A DNA stretch of 64,000 nt from JACCTI01 sp038237435 (lineage in GTDB: Bacteria; Verrucomicrobiota; Verrucomicrobiia; Chthoniobacterales; UBA10450), in the NCBI GenBank assembly GCA_038237435.1, contig JBBRYT010000001.1, forward strand, positions 62,001 to 126,000, given 5' to 3'. The translations under genes were made by a program, and so were the position numbers. This document shows positions 1 through 7,496 of the stretch, piece after piece; within the stretch, counting starts at the first letter, position 1, and each line of letters begins with the position of its first letter. The notes beneath the pieces were generated by a model. It worked only from the letters and a program-made list of their open reading frames with translations, was not told the origin of the DNA and did no database searches.

Positions 1-1047
1 TTTCAGGACGCCGGGACTCATCTCGTCGATCAAATCGAGAAAGACTTCGTCTTCCGTGAGATTGCGCAGCGGCGCCATGAAAAACTCCGGATTAAACGCG
101 ATCGAAAAATCGCGGCCCTTGTAAGTTACCGGCAACGACTCTTTCGCTTCACCGACTTCCGGCGTGTTGGCCGTGATATCGATGTTGTTTTTGCTGAAAT
201 TTAATTTGATCGAATTCGACTTGTCGCTCGCGAGCAATGAAACGCGGCGAACTGAATTTAAGAAGGTTTCGCGCTCCAGGGTGACGCGCTCTTTCGTTTC
301 GCTCGGAATCACCTGCTTATAGTTCGGATAATTTCCTTCAATCAATTTGGAGACGAGCAGCGTGTTGTTGAGATCGAAGGCAATTTGTCCGCTGCCAAAA
401 CTCACTTTCACATCGCCTTCATCGGTCAGGAGTCGCTGCAATTCCGTGACCGCTTTGGTCGGCACGATGATGTCGGCTTCGTGACTGCGCGGAAATTCCA
501 ATTCGATATCGACCATGGCGAGGCGACGTCCATCCGTCGCGACGAGCGTGAGCTTGTTCTCCTTCAAGCTGAACAAAACGCCGTTGAGAACGTAACGCGT
601 TTCGTCGGTGGAAATCGCATAGGAAGTTTTGCGCAAACCATCGCGCAGCTCCTTCTGCTTTATGGTGATCACTTTTGCGCCTTCGAATTTCGGCAGCGGC
701 GGAAATTCCTCTTCGGGCAATCCGAGAATCTTGAAAAAGCTCTGGCCGCTTCGAATCGACGCAGCGTTCTTGTTATCGACCTCGATCGAAATTTCACTCG
801 AAGGAAGTTCGCGAATGATGGTGAACAAACGACGCGCCGGCAAAGTCGTCGCACCGGCCTTGTCGACCTTTGCTTCGAAACTTCCGCGCACGCCGACATC
901 GAGGTCGGTCGTGGTTAGGTGAACTTCATCACCGTCTGCTTGCAGCAAGACGTTAGAAAGAATCGGCAATGTGGTCCGCGTGCTGACGACGTTCTGAACT
1001 TGTTGCAAACCTTCGAGGAATTTTTCTTTCGTGACGCTGAATTTCAT
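1..1047 (-). CDS. dnaN: DNA polymerase III beta subunit (sliding clamp), 3' end cut by window
   Basis: Processivity clamp that tethers the replicative polymerase to DNA. I translated the minus strand from the ATG at 1047; the frame stays open to base 1 (349 codons of a usual ~370), so only the C-terminus is missing. The N-terminus (MKFSVTKEKFLEGLQ, then TRTTLPILSNVL) and the middle (TDGRRLAMV) are typical of bacterial DnaN. It lies 112 bp downstream of dnaA on the same strand, the classic dnaA-dnaN order. No copy of the dispersed 11-mer occurs in it. Confidence 0.93.
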   Translation of the reverse strand, partial: MKFSVTKEKFLEGLQQVQNVVSTRTTLPILSNVLLQADGDEVHLTTTDLDVGVRGSFEAKVDKAGATTLPARRLFTIIRELPSSEISIEVDNKNAASIRSGQSFFKILGLPEEEFPPLPKFEGAKVITIKQKELRDGLRKTSYAISTDETRYVLNGVLFSLKENKLTLVATDGRRLAMVDIELEFPRSHEADIIVPTKAVTELQRLLTDEGDVKVSFGSGQIAFDLNNTLLVSKLIEGNYPNYKQVIPSETKERVTLERETFLNSVRRVSLLASDKSNSIKLNFSKNNIDITANTPEVGEAKESLPVTYKGRDFSIAFNPEFFMAPLRNLTEDEVFLDLIDEMSPGVLK

Positions 1048-1159
1048 GAGAGCGCAGAGCGAACGGCTATGATGTAAGGCTTACGTTTTTATTCGGCAAC
1101 CGCAATCTGATGGACTCCACCGCGGTCGGCGACAATAAACGCGAGAGCAATCTTGTGGC

Positions 1160-2527
1160 TCAGCGTTTCAGGGAGCTGTCGATAAACGAAATTGTCTGAC
1201 GGATGTTGTCCTGCTCGACCATGCGGCGCTTCACCAGTTTGCACGCATGAAGGACCGTGCCGTGATCGCGTCCGCCAAACGCGTCGCCTATTTCGTTGAG
1301 CGACTGTTTTGTTAACTCGCGCGCGAGATACATCGCGATCTGGCGTGGGAACGCGATGTTAGCCGGACGACGTTTGCTCGTCATGTCCGCCAGCCGCACG
1401 TCGAAATGCTCGGCCACGCGCCGCTGAATTTGCTCGATCGTAATCGCGTGCCGCGCTTCTTCGTTGAGAATGTCCTTGAGCAAATGCTCGACCACTTCGT
1501 TTGTCAGCTCCTTCCCGCTGAGCGAGGCAAATGAAGCCACCCGCATGAGCGCGCCTTCGAGCCGGCGCACGTTGGTGCGAATGCGATTGGCGAGAAATTC
1601 AAAAATTTCCTCGCGCAATGTGATCTGCAGCGTGCGCGCTTTCTTGCGCAGGATGGCGATGCGCGTTTCGACATCGGGCGGCTGCAATTCGGCGGTCAAA
1701 CCCCATTCGAAGCGGGAGACGAGTCGATGCTCCAGGTTGGCAATTTCCGAGGCGGGGCGATCGCTCGACAGCACGATCTGTTTATGGCCGTCGAAGAGCG
1801 TGTTGAAGGTGTGGAAGAATTCTTCCCCGGAACGTTCTTTGCCGCCGAGAAATTGGATGTCGTCAATCAGGAGGAGATCGGCCTGGCGATAGCGCTTCCG
1901 GAATTTCACCAGCGTGCTGTGCTGGATGGCGTCGATGAATTCGTTGATGAAAAGCTCGCTCGAAAGGTACATGACCTTCGCGTTTTTCTTTTTCGACCAG
2001 ACGTATTGGCCGATGGCCTGCATCAAATGCGTCTTCCCGAGACCGACGCCGCCGTAAATGAAGAGCGGATTGTAGGTGCGGGCGGGTGCTTGCGCGACCG
2101 CGAGACTGGCGGCGTGCGCAATTTCGTTGTTCGGTCCCACCACGAATGATTCGAAATTATTTCGCGGATTCAGACCGAGCGGCGTGCCGGCCGTGCCGCT
2201 GTTTGCGGGCAGTTCCGGTTGCTCTTCGATCTCTTTGGCAATCGGGGCGACATCTTCGATATTGAGCGGCGCGCCATCCGCGGAGACGGCGAATTTTATT
2301 TTTCGCGGCTCACCCAAAGCAGTCACGATCGCCGACTGCAACGCGGCCATATGGTTCGTTTCAATCCAGATTTGGTAGATATTGTTCGGAACAACAAACG
2401 TGCATGTTTCCTGCGTCGCACTTACGAGCTCGACGGCGGAAAACCAACGCTTATAAGTATCTGCGCTAACCTGTGGTCGGAGCGCGCTCGAAAGCTTCGA
2501 CCAAATCTGAGAACATTTCTCGTCCAT
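1160..2527 (-). CDS. dnaA: chromosomal replication initiator DnaA
   Basis: AAA+ ATPase that binds DnaA boxes and opens the origin. The 455-residue protein has domain I at the N-terminus (MDEKCSQIWSKL), Walker A GGVGLGKTH, Walker B LLIDDIQFL, and the domain IV helix-turn-helix signature (GGRDHGTVLHACK) near the C-terminus. Its length is normal. The chosen ATG has a poor upstream Shine-Dalgarno match, although a strong one lies about 110 bp upstream in another frame (see the ORF at 2422-2631). dnaN follows 112 bp downstream. Confidence 0.97.
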   Translation of the reverse strand: MDEKCSQIWSKLSSALRPQVSADTYKRWFSAVELVSATQETCTFVVPNNIYQIWIETNHMAALQSAIVTALGEPRKIKFAVSADGAPLNIEDVAPIAKEIEEQPELPANSGTAGTPLGLNPRNNFESFVVGPNNEIAHAASLAVAQAPARTYNPLFIYGGVGLGKTHLMQAIGQYVWSKKKNAKVMYLSSELFINEFIDAIQHSTLVKFRKRYRQADLLLIDDIQFLGGKERSGEEFFHTFNTLFDGHKQIVLSSDRPASEIANLEHRLVSRFEWGLTAELQPPDVETRIAILRKKARTLQITLREEIFEFLANRIRTNVRRLEGALMRVASFASLSGKELTNEVVEHLLKDILNEEARHAITIEQIQRRVAEHFDVRLADMTSKRRPANIAFPRQIAMYLARELTKQSLNEIGDAFGGRDHGTVLHACKLVKRRMVEQDNIRQTISFIDSSLKR

Positions 2528-2631
2528 ACCGACTTGTTAACAGCGTTAAACGCTTCCCTTTCGGCTCTTTCCAGAGCGGGATCGACGATGAAATTCACAA
2601 CCGTTTCTTTGGGTGAAAAATGAGAGACCAT
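2422..2631 (-). CDS. possible leader ORF overlapping the start of dnaA
   Basis: A 69-codon frame starts with ATG at 2631, directly behind a near-perfect Shine-Dalgarno (GAGGAGGG, 2635-2642), and overlaps the first 106 bp of dnaA in another frame. dnaA's own ATG lacks such a site. The encoded protein is not recognised; its C-terminal half merely overlays dnaA. It may be a coupling leader that delivers ribosomes to dnaA, or chance. Only the ribosome-binding site and the overlap are seen. Confidence 0.25.
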   Translation of the reverse strand: MVSHFSPKETVVNFIVDPALERAEREAFNAVNKSVWTRNVLRFGRSFRARSDHRLAQILISVGFPPSSS

Positions 2632-3027
2632 TTTCCCTCCTCAAAGTCGCTTCAAAAAAAACATCGAAATACGAGGGAGAAATGAGATTTTCGCCAGCGG
2701 TTACGAGAGCAGGTTGCGCGGGGCCTCCTCTTTCGTCTGCGAGGGAGTCGGAGCTGGCGGGTGTTATCATCATTCTAGGATTTTTAATCGCTGGCAACCT
2801 GTTCACATGTTGTTAACACCCCTTCGGTCTCCTCGCTGCCAGCGGCTTGAGATTAGAAATGCGTTCAAAGACGAACAAGAAAATTTCCGAAGTTTATTTT
2901 CTGTCGCGCTTGAAAAAAATCTTGACTGAAAATTTGAACTGACAGGTCGCTTCGCGCATCTAATCAGACCGCTCGACATCCGAGGCGGCGTCTAAATGAA
3001 ATCGCTTTTTATTTTGCCTAACGAGTA
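2528..3027. other. 500-bp non-coding region upstream of dnaA
   Basis: This is the only stretch over 300 bp without a confident gene. It separates divergent dnaA and the small secreted protein at 3028, so it must hold both promoters. It has an AT-richer patch around 2870-2940 and TTAACA words near 2535 and 2811, but I could not find a convincing cluster of DnaA boxes (TTATCCACA-like). An origin is therefore not called. The possible dnaA leader ORF begins inside it, and a copy of the dispersed 11-mer sits at 3016-3026. Confidence 0.5.
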
Positions 3028-3546
3028 ATGCGTTTCCTCTCTGTCATTGTTCTCGCGACCATTTTTTGCGCTCCGCGCCTCATGGCGGTGGAAGATATTC
3101 CGCCCCCGTTTGGTTTTCGCTGGAACGATCCGGCCGGAAAGGTCGAGCAGGTGCTGGTCGCGGCCAAAGCGAAGATCATTAATCGCGAGCGAAAAGAGAA
3201 ACGCGATATATGGACGGTCGAGGGTCTGGTGCAACCGGGCTTGAAGCGCACGCTCTTCGCTTTCAAAGAAGGTTTTCTCGTCGAAGTCGAGTTGCAGTAC
3301 GAATACGACAAGTGGTCGATCGAAAATTACAACAACCGCATGGGCGAAATCCGGCGCTATTTCGACGGCAAATTCGGCACGGGCAAACTCATCTCACGCA
3401 CGCGCGACACGGATTCCGACGTGATCCAAACGTTAGTCGGCTATCAATGGATGGCTGGCGGCACGATGCTCGAGCTCTTTTATTTTTCGGCGCAGCGCGA
3501 TCCGAATATTTTCCGCAGCATCACGGTGACTTACAAAGCAATGTAG
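3028..3546 (+). CDS. small secreted protein, function unknown
   Basis: A 172-residue protein with a signal peptide (short basic start, hydrophobic core LSVIVLATIF, likely cleavage after residue ~20 at LMA-VED). The mature part is soluble and mixed charged/aromatic, with no domain I recognise. The start codon lies one base after a copy of the dispersed 11-mer (3016-3026), with no clear Shine-Dalgarno. A REP-like double hairpin follows at its stop codon. It is monocistronic and convergent with def. Confidence 0.75.
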   Translation: MRFLSVIVLATIFCAPRLMAVEDIPPPFGFRWNDPAGKVEQVLVAAKAKIINRERKEKRDIWTVEGLVQPGLKRTLFAFKEGFLVEVELQYEYDKWSIENYNNRMGEIRRYFDGKFGTGKLISRTRDTDSDVIQTLVGYQWMAGGTMLELFYFSAQRDPNIFRSITVTYKAM

Positions 3547-3617
3547 GCCGCGTCTCCCGACGCGGCGATGTGAGACACCCAACGCAACACCGCGCCGGGT
3601 CAGGAGACCCGGCCTAC
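3543..3617. repeat. REP-like element with two GC-rich hairpins
   Basis: Two perfect 8-bp stems with 4-base loops occur at 3547-3566 (stem GCCGCGTC, loop TCCC) and 3594-3613 (stem GCCGGGTC, loop AGGA). They are in opposite orientation and bounded by GTAGGCC at the left and GGCCTAC at the right. It lies between convergent genes; the stop codon and last residues of def are encoded inside it. It may also act as a bidirectional terminator. The same architecture (GTAG, stem ending GTC, tetraloop, GAC) recurs at 59280-59308. Confidence 0.7.
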
Positions 3618-4175
3618 ATCGCCGCGTTGGGTTTCTTTTTGCAGGCGCTTCAATCGGCTGGACAAACTCGCTTTCGTCGCTGAACTCATGCGGTCGATGA
3701 ACAGGATACCGTTGAGATGATCGAGTTCGTGCTGCAAAGCGCGCGCGAGTAATCCCGACGCTTCAATCTCTATCGTCTCACCCTCGAGCGTCTCCGCTTT
3801 CCCGACGATCGAAACCGCGCGATCGATCTCGGCGTTGATCTCGGGAAAACTCAAACACCCTTCCGTGCCCGATTCGGTTTCAGCGTCGAATGTGAGCTGC
3901 GGGTTCAACAACACCAGCGGCATTGCCGTTTTCGGATCCACTTTTTTTCCATTCAACCGCAGCGTGCTCGGCCGATCTTCTACGCCGGAAATATCAATCA
4001 CGGTCAGCTGCAACGGCTCGCCCACCTGTTGCGCGGCAAGCCCGACGCCATTCGCAAGGTGCATCGTCTCGAGCATGTCCGACACCAGGGCGCGGATGCG
4101 CTCGTCCACCTTGGCTACCCGCTTTCCCTTCGCGCGCAAAATCGGGTCTCCATATTTCAGAATTTCCAACTTCAT
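3600..4175 (-). CDS. def: peptide deformylase
   Basis: Removes the N-formyl group from nascent proteins; metal enzyme. All three family motifs are present: GVGLAAQQVG (residues ~43-52), EGCLS, and QHELDH, with the metal-binding Cys and the two His of HExxH. Its 191 residues fit the family. The ATG overlaps the stop of the upstream exbD-like gene by 4 bp. The last residues (RGDVGRVS) and the stop are encoded by the REP-like element 3543-3617, so the native C-terminus has probably been replaced or extended by the repeat. Confidence 0.96.
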   Translation of the reverse strand: MKLEILKYGDPILRAKGKRVAKVDERIRALVSDMLETMHLANGVGLAAQQVGEPLQLTVIDISGVEDRPSTLRLNGKKVDPKTAMPLVLLNPQLTFDAETESGTEGCLSFPEINAEIDRAVSIVGKAETLEGETIEIEASGLLARALQHELDHLNGILFIDRMSSATKASLSSRLKRLQKETQRGDVGRVS

Positions 4176-4579
4176 TTCTCGCCGTGCGTGAAGGCCGGAA
4201 GATTTTTCACGCCCGCCAATTTGAGCGCATCCATGACTTTAATAATCATGCCGAAAGACGCCTTCTTGTCGGCCTGCAAAGCGAGCGTCGATCTTTTTGT
4301 CGCGGCTAATTCGCGCACCGCCGCTTGCAAATCTTCCACTGCGAGGGGCTGGCCATCGAGCAGCACTTCGTCCTCCGCATTCACGCTCACGATGGCGTGA
4401 TCTTCTTCCGCGGGCGCTTTGGTCGCGGTTTGTGATTCGGGCAAATTAATCTGTACTTCCGGCTGATCTTTTTTGAAGGTGGTGGAGACGACGAAAAAAA
4501 TGAGCAGGATGATCAGAATATCGACGAGCGAAACGATGATGATCGAAGGCGCCCGCCGTTTCCGCACCGCGATTTTCAT
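4172..4579 (-). CDS. ExbD/TolR-family biopolymer transport protein
   Basis: Proton-channel partner of ExbB/TolQ. The 135 residues comprise a short cytoplasmic basic N-terminus, one transmembrane helix (IIVSLVDILIILLIFFVV, with the conserved channel Asp in SLVDIL), then a periplasmic domain. It sits in the order tonB-like, exbB, exbD, def on the minus strand. A copy of the dispersed 11-mer (4581-4591) fills the short gap just upstream of its ATG. Confidence 0.9.
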   Translation of the reverse strand: MKIAVRKRRAPSIIIVSLVDILIILLIFFVVSTTFKKDQPEVQINLPESQTATKAPAEEDHAIVSVNAEDEVLLDGQPLAVEDLQAAVRELAATKRSTLALQADKKASFGMIIKVMDALKLAGVKNLPAFTHGEK

Positions 4580-4598
4580 GACTCGTTAGGCTGCAAGG

Positions 4599-5327
4599 TC
4601 AACTTGCGGGCGCAGGTGCCGGCGGCGCGCTCACCGGCGCGGCCGCGCGCGGCGCAGGTCGAGGCGCGCTCGATCTTCCGTAGTAACATTTGCCGATCAA
4701 CTCGACTACGAGCGTTTCCATTTCCACCGACATCACTTCGATTTTTTTTGAGAAATAACTGAAAGCGACCAGACTGGGCACCGCGATGGAAAGCCCGAAG
4801 ACCGTCGCATTCAACGCCTCAGCGATACCACGCGCGACCTGCTGGGTGTTTGACGCGCCGGAACTAATTCCGAGCGCAGAAAAAACATGCACCAAACCAG
4901 AAACGGCGCCGATTAATCCCAGCAGCGGCGCGATGCCGGTAATGACTTCGAGGACGATCAATCCGCGTTCGAGCACGACTAATTCATGGCGCGCTTTCGT
5001 TTCGACAACTTCCACCGTTTCCTGCCGTGGCGCGCGCAAATGTTGCAGCGCCATGCGCACCAAACGCGCCAGCGACGAATCATCCGTCTGCACAATCCGC
5101 GCGAGCCGTTCCGCGCTGCCGCCTGGCACGAGCCGCTCGATTTCGCTTTCAATGACCAGCGGCAAAACATTTTTTCGCCGCAACGCCAGACCGCGATGAA
5201 TGATCGTTGTCACCGCCATGATGGAGCAGACGAGCAGCGGCCACATAAAAAAGCCGCCCGAATGAAAGAAATCCCAAACCGCGCCGGCCGGTCCGGGCAG
5301 TTCCGCGAAAATAAAATGAGGCGTCAT
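4599..5327 (-). CDS. ExbB/TolQ/MotA-family proton channel protein
   Basis: Inner-membrane proton channel that energises a TonB- or TolA-like protein. In its 242 residues there is a transmembrane helix near residues 28-45, a cytoplasmic loop, then two helices with the family signature (GIAPLLGLIGAVSG, and GIAEALNATVFGLSIAVP). The C-terminus ends in a Pro/Ala-rich tail. The start overlaps the end of the tonB-like gene by 4 bp, implying translational coupling. Confidence 0.92.
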   Translation of the reverse strand: MTPHFIFAELPGPAGAVWDFFHSGGFFMWPLLVCSIMAVTTIIHRGLALRRKNVLPLVIESEIERLVPGGSAERLARIVQTDDSSLARLVRMALQHLRAPRQETVEVVETKARHELVVLERGLIVLEVITGIAPLLGLIGAVSGLVHVFSALGISSGASNTQQVARGIAEALNATVFGLSIAVPSLVAFSYFSKKIEVMSVEMETLVVELIGKCYYGRSSAPRPAPRAAAPVSAPPAPAPAS

Positions 5328-6361
5328 CGATTTGGGTAGGTAGTGAAGTAAATATCCACCGGCAACCGCCCCTGCGGCAAAGTCGCGATCAGATCAGGTG
5401 GAATCGGGGGAATTTGCGCCTCCTGAAACGATTGCAAGCAGATGTTGGCGAAGGCTTCGTTGGCATTGTTGGAAAGCACGCGCAAGTTTTTGATTCCTCC
5501 TTTTGCATCCACTTCCGCTTCCACGTGGGCCGTGCCCACACTCACCAGGTCCATCTTGTCGTTCATGTAATAATACCAACGCGATCCGATCGCGTCCGAA
5601 ACCATCTTCTGATACTTGCCGAGCGGCGTCCCGACCGCATTGACCGCGGAAGGACCGCGATTGCTGATCCGCCCGCTGATGCGTGTCTCCTGTTTTTGCG
5701 GTTGATAAGCTGAGGATGGTTTCGGCGGCAATGGTCGCGAAGTAATCGGCGGCGCGCTCGCTGGAGTTTTAGGGGCGGGAGTCGCCTCCGTTTCTTCCGG
5801 ATCGCGAATCGGCGGTGGCGGCGTCGGTTTGAGCATTGCAAATTGTTCGGGCGCCGGTGTGGCGATCGGTTCCGGTGTCGCGGTCGGCGCGATGGTCGGA
5901 CGCGGCGTGGCCGATGGTCGCGCGGTCGGCGCTGGGGTCGCGGGCGGCGGCGTCACTTTCGCTTCCGGCTTGGCCTCCTGCACTTTGGAGGGCAGCGAAT
6001 AATCGTGTGTCTGCAAATCAACGAACGGTTTTTCTTTTCCCTCCTGCGAGGGTAACGGCGCGTCCCCCGTCGCGGGTAATTGACTCGCCGCGATCGAGTT
6101 TGCGTTCGACTCGAACGTTTTTTCCTTCGGTTCTTCGACCGATTCTTTTTCGGTCTGCATGAATGGCGGATTCACGAGCTTCGCTGGCGGAGGCGTGGCC
6201 GACAGATCGACCACGGTGAGTTCGACCGGCTTGTCTTCTTCGAGCGGCGTCGGTCCGAAGGCGCTGTTAAACGATGCCAGCGACAATGCCACAATCACGT
6301 GCACGAAAAGCGAGGCAATGACTGCCCACCAAACTAAGCGCCGCTCTCGTTTCGCATTCAT
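5324..6361 (-). CDS. TonB/TolA-like energy transducer
   Basis: A 345-residue protein with an N-terminal inner-membrane anchor (WWAVIASLFVHVIVALSLA, residues ~11-29), a long Pro/Ala/Thr/Glu-rich periplasmic spacer (~70-225), and a C-terminal globular TonB/TolA-type domain (VDAKGGIKNLRVLSNN region). It is first gene of the tonB-exbB-exbD-def operon. TonB (nutrient uptake) and TolA (envelope integrity) roles cannot be separated from sequence; no tolB or pal gene is nearby. Confidence 0.82.
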   Translation of the reverse strand: MNAKRERRLVWWAVIASLFVHVIVALSLASFNSAFGPTPLEEDKPVELTVVDLSATPPPAKLVNPPFMQTEKESVEEPKEKTFESNANSIAASQLPATGDAPLPSQEGKEKPFVDLQTHDYSLPSKVQEAKPEAKVTPPPATPAPTARPSATPRPTIAPTATPEPIATPAPEQFAMLKPTPPPPIRDPEETEATPAPKTPASAPPITSRPLPPKPSSAYQPQKQETRISGRISNRGPSAVNAVGTPLGKYQKMVSDAIGSRWYYYMNDKMDLVSVGTAHVEAEVDAKGGIKNLRVLSNNANEAFANICLQSFQEAQIPPIPPDLIATLPQGRLPVDIYFTTYPNR

Positions 6362-6451
6362 TCAGTCGACGGAAATGGAGCATCGTGCATTCCTGCCAGG
6401 AATCCATCGTGATTGCCAACGCCCGAGCAATTCTCCCGCCGCGGACCACGC

Positions 6452-6610
6452 TGTCATCCTGAGGCTGGCGCAGCGCGCCGAAGGATCTTGCAATAGCTCT
6501 TGCGCGGACGCGCCTTCTCCGTCTGGACTATCAGTTCGGCGTCGCGCCGGAATCGTTAACGCGTATTCCATCGATGAGATCCTTCGCCGGCTGGGCGGCT
6601 CAGGATGACA
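6452..6610. repeat. palindromic GTCATCCTGAG-ended element (MITE-like), copy 1
   Basis: A 159-bp element bounded by inverted ends TGTCATCCTGAG (left) and CTCAGGATGACA (right), each followed inward by a GGATCT-type box. There is no coding capacity inside. It lies between the tonB-like gene's start and the ogg-like gene's stop; the TGA stop and final Val-Ser-Ser of the ogg-like gene come from the right end. A second, shorter copy is at 10860-10943. Confidence 0.75.
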
Positions 6611-7475
6611 CCTTGGACCGTCGGCGCTTTTTCTTCGCCGTCTTGCGCGCGTGGTGAAAAAGATACTGTTGCGCGTAACCGCCCTGCTCTCCGAAGTAGT
6701 TTTCGCAAAACTCACGCAAATGCTGCGACGTCACGTTCCGTTTGCGCGCGAAATATTTTTCTTTCAACACGCGCTCAATCCAGACGTCGATAGGAAACGC
6801 ACGCAGTCGCTCGTAGGCGAAGAGCATTACGCAATTCGCCACTTTTGCGCCGACGCCGGGTAATTCACAAAGGCTCGCGCGTAATTCGTCATCACTTAAG
6901 CGGCGCCAGTCTTCCAGATTCGCTTCGCCGCTGTTCACGCGGCGCGCGGTCGCGAGGAGATTTTTCGCGCGATAACCAAGCGCACATTCACGCAATTGCT
7001 TTTCGCTCGCTCTCGCAAGTCTCCCCGCGCTCGGAAAAGCGTATACGTGATTCACGTATAGCCTGTGGCGCGCGCCAAATCTTTCGCGCAGCGCGCGAGA
7101 CATCTGTCGAATGTGCGCGACCTGTTTCATCGACGAACAAATAAAGGTGGCGAGACATTCCCAAAGCGGCTGGCGAATAATGCGCAAGCCACGGCAATAA
7201 TCACGCGCGGCCGACATCGTCGGATCCACCGGAAAAACCGCGCAAATTTTCTTCAAGGGATGATCGAGCGCAAAATAATTCCTAACGAGTGCTGCATCTT
7301 TTCGCCTAACGAGTAGTCGATTGCCTTTCTGTTCGACGTAAATCGGCGCGTCGCCAATCATGCCGATGAATCCATTGCCTAACGAGTCCCAGTGAAAGAC
7401 CTGACCGGAATCGAGCGTCTTCGCCAGATCGAAATCCGGCGCCTCGATTAAAATCCGTGTTTCATCCGTCTTCAT
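6600..7475 (-). CDS. ogg: 8-oxoguanine DNA glycosylase, OGG1 type
   Basis: Base-excision repair glycosylase/AP lyase of the HhH-GPD superfamily. The segment LWECLATFICSS matches the OGG1 family core. The helix-hairpin-helix LPGVGAKVAN carries the catalytic Lys, and the catalytic Asp follows in FPIDVW. Its 291 residues suit the family. Three copies of the dispersed 11-mer lie within 108 bp in its 5' part (encoding LLVR, ALVR and SLG). The last residues and stop derive from the palindromic element 6452-6610. Confidence 0.85.
   Translation of the reverse strand: MKTDETRILIEAPDFDLAKTLDSGQVFHWDSLGNGFIGMIGDAPIYVEQKGNRLLVRRKDAALVRNYFALDHPLKKICAVFPVDPTMSAARDYCRGLRIIRQPLWECLATFICSSMKQVAHIRQMSRALRERFGARHRLYVNHVYAFPSAGRLARASEKQLRECALGYRAKNLLATARRVNSGEANLEDWRRLSDDELRASLCELPGVGAKVANCVMLFAYERLRAFPIDVWIERVLKEKYFARKRNVTSQHLREFCENYFGEQGGYAQQYLFHHARKTAKKKRRRSKVSS
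7280..7387. repeat. cluster of three 11-mer copies inside the ogg-type gene
   Basis: Three same-orientation copies occur in 108 bp: 7280-7290 (first base T instead of G), 7304-7314 (exact) and 7377-7387 (exact). On the coding strand the first two are read as LVR and the third as SLG, so two reading frames are used within one gene. This is the tightest cluster in the window. Confidence 0.9.
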
Positions 7476-7496
7476 CCGTGGCTAAATAACCGCCGC

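Noticed and set aside
2528..3027. Replication origin next to dnaA
   Set aside because: There is an AT-richer patch and two TTAACA words, but no cluster of recognisable DnaA boxes on either strand by eye, so no origin is called.
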